Source of the DNA: Flavobacterium quisquiliarum | Lineage (GTDB): Bacteria > Bacteroidota > Bacteroidia > Flavobacteriales > Flavobacteriaceae | Reading direction: 5' to 3' | Assembly: GCF_019308285.1 (NCBI RefSeq) | Contig: NZ_WWEM01000040.1 | Span: forward strand, 167,040-231,039 | DNA length: 64,000 bases | Shown: piece by piece, positions 8,377-16,921 of the stretch | How positions within the stretch are numbered: the first letter of the stretch is position 1 | How the letters are laid out: every line of letters begins with the position of its first letter | Notes under the pieces: generated by a model | Seen by the model: only the letters and a program-made list of their open reading frames with translations | The model's database searches: none | Told to the model about the DNA's origin: nothing | Program-made: the position numbers and the translations under genes

Positions 8377-8898
8377 TTATTTGAACGATTCTAACAAAGT
8401 TGAAATTTCCATTTTTTGTTTAGAAACCGAAATTCTTCCCGAACGTACAAACTGCATAATTCCGTATGGTTTGAATTTTGCATATAGTTCTTCAATTTCA
8501 GAACGTCTTCCTGATTTCGAAATCACGAAGAAATCACGAGATACCGTTACAATCGTAGCTTGGCTCTCTTTAATGATATTCTGAATTTGTTTCTCATCAA
8601 ACAACAAACTTGAAGCGATTTTAAATAAGGCATTTTCTAAGAAAATTGTCTCTTCATCTGTATGATAAAATGCTTTTATTACTTCAATTTGTTTTTCAAT
8701 TTGTCCTACAATATTCTGAACCCATTTCTCTGTAGTATTCACTACAATAATAAATCTAGAAACATTCTCTATTTCTGATTCGGAAACATTTAGACTTAAT
8801 ATGTTAATGTGACGCTTTAAGAATATTCCTGATATTCTATTCAACAATCCCACGTTATTTTCTGAGTATACCGATATGGTAAATGTTTTATCTTCCAT
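8377..8898 (-). CDS. ilvN: Acetolactate synthase small (regulatory) subunit
   Basis: This 173-residue protein has an N-terminal ACT domain (about residues 5-80; FTISVYSENNVGLLNRISGI, then NILSLNVSESE) and a C-terminal regulatory half, as in IlvN/IlvH. In the family this subunit binds valine and confers feedback inhibition on the catalytic subunit. It follows ilvB by 89 bases and precedes ilvC. Length is typical (about 160-180). Confidence 0.94.
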   Translation of the reverse strand: MEDKTFTISVYSENNVGLLNRISGIFLKRHINILSLNVSESEIENVSRFIIVVNTTEKWVQNIVGQIEKQIEVIKAFYHTDEETIFLENALFKIASSLLFDEKQIQNIIKESQATIVTVSRDFFVISKSGRRSEIEELYAKFKPYGIMQFVRSGRISVSKQKMEISTLLESFK

Positions 8899-8987
8899 GT
8901 AATTTTTGTTTAAAGTTTGTTTTGTTTTAGGTTTCCCATTCCAATCTTAACTTGAAACTTTTAACCTTAAACTTGAAACTTCTCTTT

Positions 8988-10676
8988 CTAGCTTAATCTA
9001 ATTTCCGAAACACATGCTCCTGTTGGAATCATAGGGAAAACATTGTTTTCCTTTTCTACCATGACTTCTAAGAAGTAAGAATCTTTTGAAGCGAGCATTT
9101 CTGCAACTGCTTCGTCTAAATCTTCACGCTGTGTTACTTTTTTAGATTTAATATGGTAGCCTTCTGCAATCGCAACAAAATTCGGATTAATCATTTTTGT
9201 TGAAGCATATCGGTTATCAAAGAACAATTCCTGCCATTGACGTACCATTCCTAAAAATTCATTATTTAAAATAACAATCTTCACTGGAACCTGAGTTTGG
9301 AAAATCGTACCCAATTCCTGAATTGTCATTTGGAAACCTCCATCACCAATAATCGCAACTACTTCGCGTTCTGGTTTTCCCATCTTTGCTCCAATTGCAG
9401 CTGGTAAAGCAAATCCCATTGTTCCTAATCCACCAGAAGTGATATTACTTTTGGTTGAATTGAATTTTGCATAACGGCAGGCAAACATTTGGTGCTGACC
9501 TACATCAGTAACAATAATTGCATCACCTTTTGAATGTTTGTTAATCATTTCGACAGTTTCACCCATCGAAATTCCTTTGCCGTTTGTTGGGTTTAATTCT
9601 TCTCTAATAACAGAATTAAATTCAACCTCTTTTAATGCTTTGAATTCATTGTGCCATAAATCATGCGATTTAGCATCAATCAATGGTAATAAAGCAGCTA
9701 AAGATTCTTTTACATCTCCCAAAACAGCGATTTCTGTTTTAACGTTTTTATCGATTTCCGCTGGATCAATTTCAAAGTGAACTACTTTTGCCTGCTTTGC
9801 ATAAGTATTTAGATTACCCGTAACACGGTCGTCAAAACGCATTCCGAAAGCGATTAAAACATCGCATTCATTAGTTAATAAGTTTGGTGCATAATTCCCA
9901 TGCATTCCAAGCATACCAACATTTAATGGATGATCTGTTGGTAAAGCTGACAACCCTAAAATGGTCCATGCCGCAGGAATTCCAGATTTTTCAACCAAAG
10001 CTTTGAATTCTGCTTCAGCCTGACCTAAAATAATTCCTTGTCCGAAAACAATAAGCGGTTTTTTAGCACTGTTAATTAAAGCTGCGGCTTCGGCAACTTT
10101 ATCTAAATTTAATTTTGGAACTGGAGTATAACTTCTGATTCCAGTACATTTTTCATAACTAAATTCAAACTCATCAAACTGAGCATTTTTAGTAATATCT
10201 ACCAATACTGGACCTGGACGGCCAGAACGAGCAATATAAAAGGCTTTCGCCATAATTTCTGGAATCTGAGAAGCTTCAGTTACTTGGAAATTCCATTTTG
10301 TAACTGGTGTTGAAATTCCGATAATATCCGTTTCCTGAAATGCATCAGAACCTAATAAATGTCTTCCAACTTGTCCTGTAATACAAACCATTGGAGTTGA
10401 GTCGATTTGCGCATCAGCAATACCTGTAACTAAATTAGTTGCTCCTGGTCCCGAAGTAGCAATTGCCACCCCTACTTTTCCTGTAGCTCTGGCATAACCT
10501 TGAGCAGCATGTGTAGCACCTTGTTCGTGACGCACTAAAACGTGGTGTAACTGATCTTGAAATTTATATAATTCATCGTAAACCGGCATTATGGCACCCC
10601 CTGGATAACCATAAATCAAGTCTACACCTTCTTCTAACAAACATCTTATAACGGCTTCTGCCCCTGATATTTTCAT
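8988..10676 (-). CDS. ilvB: Acetolactate synthase large (catalytic) subunit
   Basis: This is a thiamine-diphosphate enzyme that condenses pyruvate with pyruvate or 2-oxobutyrate, the first committed step of valine/leucine and isoleucine synthesis. Visible marks are the catalytic Glu region RHEQGATHAAQGYARATGK, the N-terminal YGYPGGAIMPVYDEL, and the ThDP motif GDGGFQMTIQELGT ... NN. I start at the ATG at 10676 (MKISGAEAV, 562 residues), not the in-frame TTG eight codons upstream, because homologues begin at this point. It lies between ilvD and ilvN with short gaps. The 103 bases after ilvD hold no terminator, consistent with one operon. Confidence 0.96.
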   Translation of the reverse strand: MKISGAEAVIRCLLEEGVDLIYGYPGGAIMPVYDELYKFQDQLHHVLVRHEQGATHAAQGYARATGKVGVAIATSGPGATNLVTGIADAQIDSTPMVCITGQVGRHLLGSDAFQETDIIGISTPVTKWNFQVTEASQIPEIMAKAFYIARSGRPGPVLVDITKNAQFDEFEFSYEKCTGIRSYTPVPKLNLDKVAEAAALINSAKKPLIVFGQGIILGQAEAEFKALVEKSGIPAAWTILGLSALPTDHPLNVGMLGMHGNYAPNLLTNECDVLIAFGMRFDDRVTGNLNTYAKQAKVVHFEIDPAEIDKNVKTEIAVLGDVKESLAALLPLIDAKSHDLWHNEFKALKEVEFNSVIREELNPTNGKGISMGETVEMINKHSKGDAIIVTDVGQHQMFACRYAKFNSTKSNITSGGLGTMGFALPAAIGAKMGKPEREVVAIIGDGGFQMTIQELGTIFQTQVPVKIVILNNEFLGMVRQWQELFFDNRYASTKMINPNFVAIAEGYHIKSKKVTQREDLDEAVAEMLASKDSYFLEVMVEKENNVFPMIPTGACVSEIRLS

Positions 10677-10779
10677 AGTATATAGTTTTTCAAAAATCAA
10701 ACTTCAATTTCAATGTCAAAAATCAATTTTAAATTTTAATTGATGTTGAAATTTGCTTTTTGATATTGTTATTTTAAAA

Positions 10780-12453
10780 TTAATTATCGGTTACACAGCC
10801 AGTTGAAGCACTGGAAACCGATCTTGCATATTTAAGTAAAACTCCTCTTTGCACTTTTAAAGGCGGCTGAACCCAGCTTGCTTTTCTTGCTGCAAATTCC
10901 TCTTCAGATATTTTGAGGTCAATCGTATTTTTCACAGCATCGATAGCGATTATATCTCCATCTTTTACCAGTGCAATACCACCACCATCATAAGCCTCTG
11001 GTGTAACGTGTCCTACGACAAAGCCATGCGAACCTCCAGAGAACCTACCGTCTGTAATTAGAGCACAGCTGCTTCCTAATCCAGCACCAATAATCGCAGA
11101 TGTAGGCTTCAGCATTTCAGGCATCCCTGGACCACCTTTTGGTCCGCAATACCTGATGACGACTACATTACCTGGTTTAATTTTCCCAGCCTGAAGACCT
11201 GGAATTACTTCAAATTCACCTTCAAATACTACAGCTGGACCTTCGAAATATTCCCCTTCTTTTCCACTGATTTTTGCAACAGCTCCTTCAGAAGCAAGGT
11301 TTCCGTATAATACTTGAATATTCCCCGTTGGTTTTAATGCTTTTTGAATTTCGTGAATTACTTCTTGTCCATCTTGTAGATCTGGAGTAGAAGCTAAGTT
11401 TTCAGCAACTGTTTTTCCTGTCACAGTCAAACAGTCACCGTGGATAAGTCCCACTTTTAATAGATATTTCATAACTGAAGGAATACCTCCCACTTCATGA
11501 ATATCTTCCATCATATATTTACCACTTGGTTTCATATCAGCAAGAACAGGAGTTCTGTCATTAATTGCTTGAAAATCATCCAAAGTGATTGTAATGCCAA
11601 CTGAATGCGCCATTGCGATTAAGTGCATAACGGCATTTGTAGAACCTCCTAATACTGCTACAATCGTAATAGCATTTTCGAAAGCTTTGCGAGTCATAAT
11701 GTCTCTTGGCTTGATATCTTTTTCTAATAAAATTCTCATTGCAGCTCCAGCAGCAACACATTCATCTCTTTTTTCCTGACTTAAAGCAGGATTTGAAGAA
11801 CTATATGGCATACTCATACCTAATGCTTCAATTGCAGAAGACATCGTGTTTGCAGTATACATACCACCACAAGCTCCAGCTCCTGGGCAAGCATTTTGAA
11901 TAACACCTTTAAAATCTTCTGGAGTAATTTCGCCTTTAACTTTTTTTCCTAAAGCTTCAAAAGCAGAAACGATATTTAAAGATTCTCCTTTCCACTTACC
12001 AGAATGAATAGATCCTCCATAAACCATCATTGACGGACGGTTTAATCTACCCATTGCAATTAATGCTCCAGGCATATTTTTATCACAACCAGGAATTGCA
12101 ATAATACCATCGTACCATTGTGCTCCTGCTACTGTTTCAATAGAATCTGCAATTACATCACGAGAAACTAAAGAATAACGCATTCCTTCTGTTCCGTTTG
12201 AAATTCCATCACTAACTCCAATGGTATTAAAAATAAGTCCGACAAGATCTGCATCCCAAACACCTTTTTTAACATCTTTTGCTAAATCATTCAAGTGCAT
12301 GTTGCAAGTGTTACCATCGTAACCCATACTCACAATACCTACTTGTGCTTTTTTCAAATCTTCTTCAGTTAAACCAATTCCGTACAACATCGCTTGCGCC
12401 GCAGGCTGTGTTTGATCTTGAGTGATGGTCTTGCTGTACTTATTTAATTCCAT
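10780..12453 (-). CDS. ilvD: Dihydroxy-acid dehydratase
   Basis: This Fe-S enzyme dehydrates dihydroxy-isovalerate and dihydroxy-methylvalerate to the keto acids. Cluster cysteines appear in GYDGNTCNMHLND, IPGCDKNMPG and NACPGAGACGGMYTANTM, and the C-terminal GRFSGGSHGFVVGHV is intact. I start at the ATG at 12453 (MELNKYSKTI, 557 residues); the longer frame upstream begins in the poly-T tail of the attenuator. This is the first structural gene of ilvDBNC, and its expression should depend on the leader peptide and terminator just upstream. Confidence 0.96.
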   Translation of the reverse strand: MELNKYSKTITQDQTQPAAQAMLYGIGLTEEDLKKAQVGIVSMGYDGNTCNMHLNDLAKDVKKGVWDADLVGLIFNTIGVSDGISNGTEGMRYSLVSRDVIADSIETVAGAQWYDGIIAIPGCDKNMPGALIAMGRLNRPSMMVYGGSIHSGKWKGESLNIVSAFEALGKKVKGEITPEDFKGVIQNACPGAGACGGMYTANTMSSAIEALGMSMPYSSSNPALSQEKRDECVAAGAAMRILLEKDIKPRDIMTRKAFENAITIVAVLGGSTNAVMHLIAMAHSVGITITLDDFQAINDRTPVLADMKPSGKYMMEDIHEVGGIPSVMKYLLKVGLIHGDCLTVTGKTVAENLASTPDLQDGQEVIHEIQKALKPTGNIQVLYGNLASEGAVAKISGKEGEYFEGPAVVFEGEFEVIPGLQAGKIKPGNVVVIRYCGPKGGPGMPEMLKPTSAIIGAGLGSSCALITDGRFSGGSHGFVVGHVTPEAYDGGGIALVKDGDIIAIDAVKNTIDLKISEEEFAARKASWVQPPLKVQRGVLLKYARSVSSASTGCVTDN

Positions 12454-12483
12454 TATAGTTTTATTTTTTTTTAATTTTTTATT

Positions 12484-12516
12484 CAAAAAAAAACCTTCCA
12501 GTATTTGGAAGGTTTG
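12484..12516 (-). terminator. ilv attenuator terminator
   Basis: A perfect 10-bp stem, AAACCTTCCA / TGGAAGGTTT (12491-12500 and 12506-12515) with a 5-base loop, is followed on the minus strand by nine or more T. It lies between the leader peptide stop and the ilvD start, about 30 bases before ilvD. It would stop transcription before the operon unless overridden. Confidence 0.88.
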
Positions 12517-12538
12517 TAATATAGTTTTTCAATTATAT

Positions 12539-12613
12539 TTATAACATTCCCGATGCAGATGTGTGAATCACATTGACAACAACGACAGAAGTAATAATAA
12601 TTGAGATTTGCAT
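12539..12613 (-). CDS. ilv operon leader peptide
   Basis: This 24-residue reading frame starts MQISIII, continues TSVVVVNVIH and ends in GML. Ten residues are regulatory amino acids of the ilv pathway: four Ile, five Val and one Leu, with an III run and a VVVV run. It starts 13-20 bases after a good promoter -7 box and is followed by a strong intrinsic terminator just before ilvD. That is the layout of a ribosome-mediated attenuator: slow translation of Ile/Val codons would favour read-through into ilvDBNC. GATGCA at its start and TGCATC at its end are complementary, and ATGTG/CACAT form a small hairpin within it. I do not recognise a database gene symbol. Confidence 0.85.
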   Translation of the reverse strand: MQISIIITSVVVVNVIHTSASGML

Positions 12614-12632
12614 CTTTTCTTTTTTAGTGACA

Positions 12633-12640
12633 CAAAAGTA
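12633..12640 (-). promoter_or_regulatory. Promoter -7 box for the ilv leader transcript
   Basis: TACTTTTG on the minus strand is a perfect match to the Bacteroidota TAnnTTTG box, 20 bases before the leader ATG. No TTG is found at the usual 17-23 base distance upstream, so the -33 half is weak or absent. It suggests that ilvDBNC has its own promoter, separate from leuAB. Confidence 0.6.
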
Positions 12641-12722
12641 AATAAACTTAAGGAACTAAAAAAATATAATCTCAACATTTCAAACACTTCTTGTGATTAT
12701 CTTCACTTTTTAACAAAAAATA

Positions 12723-13841
12723 TTAAACAATTGTAGATTGTCCAATACTAACATTGTCATTATTAAAATATAGCAAATCGTCTTTGCTGAAAATAAAATT
12801 TGAAACAAACTCCCCTACTTCATTTGTCCCAAATTTTGAATCTGGTTTTAAATCAACTGTAACTACTTTGTATTCAATTGCTTTTTCTACTGCTTTATAG
12901 ATTACATTAGCTTCTTTAGTTAATCCAAAATGCTCTAACAAAAGTGCGGCCGCCAAAATAGAAGCAATCGGATTGGCGATATTTTTTCCTTTTGCCTGCG
13001 GATATGATCCGTGAATTGGTTCAAACAAAGCATTTTTTTCTCCTAAAGATACCGATGGCAGTAAACCAATAGATCCTGTAATTACACTAGCTTCATCAGA
13101 TAAAATATCTCCGAACAAATTTTCAGTCAAAATCACATCAAATTGTTTCGGATTCAAAATCAACTGCATTGCCGCATTGTCTACAAATAAAAAATCAAGT
13201 TTAACATCTGGATAACTCTCGCTCACTTTCTGAACTACTTTTCTCCACAATCTTGAAGTTTCCAAAACATTTGCTTTATCAACCATTGTTAGCTTTTTGC
13301 GACGTTTTTGTGCCGATTTGAAAGCCAAATGTGCAATTCTGGTAATTTCTTCTTCTGTATATTCACATAAATCTGAAGCATGTGTTCCTTCATCATTCAG
13401 TGTTTTTGCACCAAAATAAGCACCACCTGTTAATTCTCTGAAAATTGTAAAATCAGCTCCCTCAATAATTTCTCTCTTTAGAGGAGAAGCTTCAATTAAC
13501 GCTTTGTAAGGTTTAATTGGACGAATGTTAGCAAACAGCCCCAATTCTTTACGAAGCTTTAATAATCCTTGCTCTGGACGAACCTTGGCATTTGGATTGT
13601 TATCATATTTTGGATCACCAATAGCGCCAAGCAAAACTGCATCTGTGTTCAAACAAAGATTAAGTGTTTGTTCTGGCAATGGGTTTCCTGTTTTATCAAT
13701 TGCAACTGCTCCCATGAGCGCATCTTCAAAAACAAATTCATGATTGTAAACTTCAGCAATAGCATATAACGCTTTTTTTGCTTGTAAAATAACCTCAGGT
13801 CCAATTCCGTCTCCCGGCAAAACTGCAATTTTCAAATTCAT
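12723..13841 (-). CDS. leuB: 3-isopropylmalate dehydrogenase
   Basis: This 372-residue NAD-dependent beta-decarboxylating dehydrogenase catalyses the third step of leucine synthesis. The N-terminal KIAVLPGDGIGPEV, the substrate/NAD residues around LLKLRKELGLFANIRP, the metal Asp region LTENLFGDILSDEASVITG, and EPIHGSYP near residue 280 are all family hallmarks. It follows leuA by 54 bases. leuC and leuD (isopropylmalate isomerase), which act between these two enzymes, are not in the window. Confidence 0.95.
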   Translation of the reverse strand: MNLKIAVLPGDGIGPEVILQAKKALYAIAEVYNHEFVFEDALMGAVAIDKTGNPLPEQTLNLCLNTDAVLLGAIGDPKYDNNPNAKVRPEQGLLKLRKELGLFANIRPIKPYKALIEASPLKREIIEGADFTIFRELTGGAYFGAKTLNDEGTHASDLCEYTEEEITRIAHLAFKSAQKRRKKLTMVDKANVLETSRLWRKVVQKVSESYPDVKLDFLFVDNAAMQLILNPKQFDVILTENLFGDILSDEASVITGSIGLLPSVSLGEKNALFEPIHGSYPQAKGKNIANPIASILAAALLLEHFGLTKEANVIYKAVEKAIEYKVVTVDLKPDSKFGTNEVGEFVSNFIFSKDDLLYFNNDNVSIGQSTIV

Positions 13842-13895
13842 AACGTCTCGTTCTTTATGTATTTAAATCCTAATATTGTTCCTATTTCTTGTTAA

Positions 13896-15077
13896 TTAGC
13901 TTCTAATTAATTCTCCTTCAATTTTAGAAGCTTCAATGATTTGATGAATATCAGCATCTACTACTTCTTTTTTGATATCTGCGAATTTCAAAAACTCAAT
14001 ATATACAATGTCTAATTGTGTTTTTGTAAGCTCATAACCTACTTTTTTAGCTCTGTAAGCCAAAGCAGCTCTTCCGCTTCTTGCAGTCAAAATAATTGAG
14101 GATTCGTTTACACCCACTTCAAGCGGATCCATGATCTCGTAAGTTGCTCTGTTTTTGATGACACCATCTTGGTGGATTCCAGAACTGTGTGCAAAAGCAT
14201 TAGCACCTACAATTGCTTTATTTGGCTGTACAATCATTCCCATACTTTCAGAAACTAAACGGCTCATTTCGTTTAATTCTCTAGTATTAATGTTTGTATC
14301 TAAATTTAAGTAAGGATGTTGTTTGAAAATCATTACTACTTCTTCAAGTGCAGTATTTCCAGCTCTTTCACCAATACCATTAATAGTACATTCTATTTGT
14401 CTCGCTCCATTGATAGCTCCTGCAATTGAGTTAGCAGTTGCCATTCCTAAATCGTTATGACAGTGACATGAAAGGATTACGTTTTCAATTCCTTTTACGT
14501 TTTCTTTTAAGTATTTAATTTTTGCACCATACTCTTCTGGAAGGCAATATCCTGTAGTATCAGGAATATTTAATACTGTAGCTCCAGATTTAATAACTTC
14601 TTCACAAACTTTAGCTAAAAATGCATTATCTGTTCTACCTGCATCTTCTGCATAGAATTCTACATCTTCTACATAAGATTTAGCGTGAGATACTGCATAT
14701 TTTGCTCTTGCAATAATATCTTCCGGAGTAGTTTGCAATTTGTGGAGTATATGAGATTCCGAAGTTCCGATTCCAGTATGGATTCTAGGTTTCTTAGCAT
14801 GCTTTAAAGCAGCTGCAGCAACATCAATATCGTTTTTTACGGCTCTTGTTAGTCCGCAGACGGTTGCATTTTCTACAATTTTACAAATCTCAGAGACCGA
14901 TAAAAAATCGCCCGGACTTGACACAGGAAAACCTGCTTCGATGATATCAACTCCCATTTTGTCTAGTCGTTCTGCGATAACTAATTTTTGCTTAGTATCT
15001 AACTTACATCCTGGAACTTGTTCACCATCTCGCAAAGTGGTGTCAAAAATTTGAACTTTCTCTCTATTCATATTCAT
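13896..15077 (-). CDS. leuA: 2-isopropylmalate synthase, short form
   Basis: This 393-residue enzyme of the HMGL-like TIM-barrel family should condense acetyl-CoA with 2-ketoisovalerate to start leucine synthesis. The catalytic start VQIFDTTLRDGEQVPG and the metal motif SCHCHNDLGMATANS are present. It ends near residue 390 and so lacks the C-terminal LeuA allosteric domain of full-length enzymes (about 510 residues), through which leucine normally inhibits. GEQVPG, rather than the commoner GEQSPG, also occurs in homocitrate synthases, but leuB next door favours LeuA. Either of two in-frame ATGs (15077 or 15071) could be the start. A -7 box lies about 30 bases upstream. Confidence 0.88.
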   Translation of the reverse strand: MNMNREKVQIFDTTLRDGEQVPGCKLDTKQKLVIAERLDKMGVDIIEAGFPVSSPGDFLSVSEICKIVENATVCGLTRAVKNDIDVAAAALKHAKKPRIHTGIGTSESHILHKLQTTPEDIIARAKYAVSHAKSYVEDVEFYAEDAGRTDNAFLAKVCEEVIKSGATVLNIPDTTGYCLPEEYGAKIKYLKENVKGIENVILSCHCHNDLGMATANSIAGAINGARQIECTINGIGERAGNTALEEVVMIFKQHPYLNLDTNINTRELNEMSRLVSESMGMIVQPNKAIVGANAFAHSSGIHQDGVIKNRATYEIMDPLEVGVNESSIILTARSGRAALAYRAKKVGYELTKTQLDIVYIEFLKFADIKKEVVDADIHQIIEASKIEGELIRS

Positions 15078-15106
15078 TAATTTAATGTAATTTCACATCT
15101 TGATAA

Positions 15107-15114
15107 CAAATATA
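15107..15114 (-). promoter_or_regulatory. Promoter -7 box for leuAB
   Basis: TATATTTG on the minus strand matches TAnnTTTG exactly and lies about 30 bases before leuA. No clear TTG is seen at the expected -33 distance. No Leu-rich leader peptide was found here, unlike the ilv and his operons. Confidence 0.45.
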
Positions 15115-15226
15115 TATTGTACTATCGCAGTACGAAATTCGTTTTCATGAAATTATACTGCTCATAAAACGTTTTATATCTAATTAACTAATTTATTTTC
15201 AACAAGTTACATTATTATTTTTTACA

Positions 15227-16771
15227 ATGGCTAACCATCAAAAAGATTTCTTATTTGTTTTAATCAAATCACTTTCGAAATCAGAAAAAAGACAGTTTAA
15301 AATTTTTGCAAGCCGATTAGAGACGAGTTCAAACACAAAATTTATCGAATTATTCAATATTCTCGATAAATCTGAAGTTTATGATGAAAAACTCATTCTA
15401 AAAAGTGGTGTCATTCAGAAAGTACAGTTATCAAACTTAAAATCATACTTATACAAGCAAATTTTGGTTAGTATAAGATTGAATATTCCCAGCCAGAATA
15501 TTCGTTACCAACTTCGCGAACAGATGGATTTTGCTGTTATTCTTTATAACAAAGGATTATACAAACAGAGTTTGAAAATTTTAGACAAAACCAAACAACA
15601 GGCGCTTGAAAATGATGAAAAATATATGGCGTATGAAATTGTTGAGTTTGAAAAGTTAATCGAATCCCAATATATTACCAGAAGTATTCAGGGACGTGCT
15701 GACGAATTGGTGGTTCAGGCCAAAGAATTAAACTATCGAAATACGATTTCCAGTAAATTATCAAATTTATCGCTTCAGTTATATGGAATCATGTTAAAGA
15801 CCGGCTATGTAAAAAGTGATGCCGAATACAAATATATAGACGATTATTTCAACAGACATATTGCAAAACTGGATGAAAGTAAATTTGGTTTCCGCGAAAA
15901 ATATTGGTTTTACAATGCTAATTTATGGCGAAGTTTTCTAGTGCAGGATTTCTTGGCTAGTTATAAATATGCTTATAAATGGGTACAATTATTCTATGAT
16001 AATCCGAACATGATTTATTTGAATCCTGTATTCTTTTTAAAAGGAAATCATTATTTCTTAGAATCCCTTTATATGCTAAAATATAAATCTAATTTCAAGA
16101 AATACCTTAATCTTCTGGAAGAAACGATTGCAGATCCTAAATTTCCAACAAATGACAATCTTGCATCACTATCTTTCCTATATGTCTACAACAACAAATT
16201 AAATCTGCATATTTTAGCAGGTACTTTCGCGGAAAGCGAATATTTAATTCCAGAGATTTTAAGTAAGCTTAAGATTCATAGTGAACATCTTGATGAGCAT
16301 CACGAAATGGTGTTCTTCTATAAAATTGCTTCTATTTATTTTGGTATCGAAAAATACAACGAATGCATCAATTATTTAGATAAAATTATTAATAACAAGA
16401 ACTTAACAATGCGTGAAGATTTAATGTGTTTTGCGAGATTGTTATCTTTAATTGCACATTATGAACTTGGAAAAGATTATTACTTAGAGAATCATCTGAA
16501 AAGCACCTACAAATTCTTACTGAAAATGAATGATTTACATGAAGTCCAGAAAGAAATCATCAAATTCCTTAGAAATTTAAACAACTTTTATCCTACCGAC
16601 ATTAAGAAAGAATTCAAAAAAATGCACGCTCGTTTTGTTGAGCTTGAAAAGAATACTTACGAAAAAAGAGCTTTCTTATATTTAGATATCATTTCGTGGC
16701 TGGAAAGCAAAATTGAAAACCGAAAAATCGCTGATATTATTAAGGAAAAAGCGAAGCTGAACAACCGATAG
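15227..16771 (+). CDS. All-helical protein of unknown function
   Basis: This 514-residue cytoplasmic protein has no signal peptide or membrane span. The sequence is rich in Lys, Glu, Leu and Tyr, and its repeating helix-pair character (for example YKQSLKILDKTKQQALENDEKYMAYEI) suggests TPR-like solenoid repeats. The N-terminal 80 residues (KSLSKSEKRQFKIF, then SNLKSYLYKQIL) look like a separate helical head. I do not recognise a named family. It is divergent from leuA, with 149 bases between them, and is followed by a strong terminator, so it is a single-gene unit. Confidence 0.75.
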   Translation: MANHQKDFLFVLIKSLSKSEKRQFKIFASRLETSSNTKFIELFNILDKSEVYDEKLILKSGVIQKVQLSNLKSYLYKQILVSIRLNIPSQNIRYQLREQMDFAVILYNKGLYKQSLKILDKTKQQALENDEKYMAYEIVEFEKLIESQYITRSIQGRADELVVQAKELNYRNTISSKLSNLSLQLYGIMLKTGYVKSDAEYKYIDDYFNRHIAKLDESKFGFREKYWFYNANLWRSFLVQDFLASYKYAYKWVQLFYDNPNMIYLNPVFFLKGNHYFLESLYMLKYKSNFKKYLNLLEETIADPKFPTNDNLASLSFLYVYNNKLNLHILAGTFAESEYLIPEILSKLKIHSEHLDEHHEMVFFYKIASIYFGIEKYNECINYLDKIINNKNLTMREDLMCFARLLSLIAHYELGKDYYLENHLKSTYKFLLKMNDLHEVQKEIIKFLRNLNNFYPTDIKKEFKKMHARFVELEKNTYEKRAFLYLDIISWLESKIENRKIADIIKEKAKLNNR

Positions 16772-16810
16772 GTTTAAATTCCAATTTTTTTAAAATTCCA
16801 AATTCCAATA

Positions 16811-16846
16811 AAAAAGGTTTAAAAACTATTGTTTTTAAACCTTTTT
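16811..16846 (+). terminator. Strong intrinsic terminator
   Basis: A perfect 16-bp stem AAAAAGGTTTAAAAAC / GTTTTTAAACCTTTTT with loop TATT ends the helical-protein gene. Confidence 0.85.
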
Positions 16847-16849
16847 GAA

Positions 16850-16873
16850 TTTCTCCTTTCAGTCGAAATGACA
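16850..16873. repeat. Solo half of the GTCATTTCGA palindromic element
   Basis: TTTCTCCTTTCAGTCGAAAT then GACA closely matches one arm of the element at 20957-21060, with two or three differences. The other arm is missing here, so this looks like a decayed or half copy. Confidence 0.55.
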
Positions 16874-16921
16874 AACTATGTAAAAAAAATTAAACAACAA
16901 TTTCTTAAAAACTCGTAATTT

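Noticed and set aside
15078..15226. Leu-rich leader peptide for leuAB
   Set aside because: The gap holds only a six-codon frame (MSSIIS) without Leu and no terminator between promoter box and leuA.
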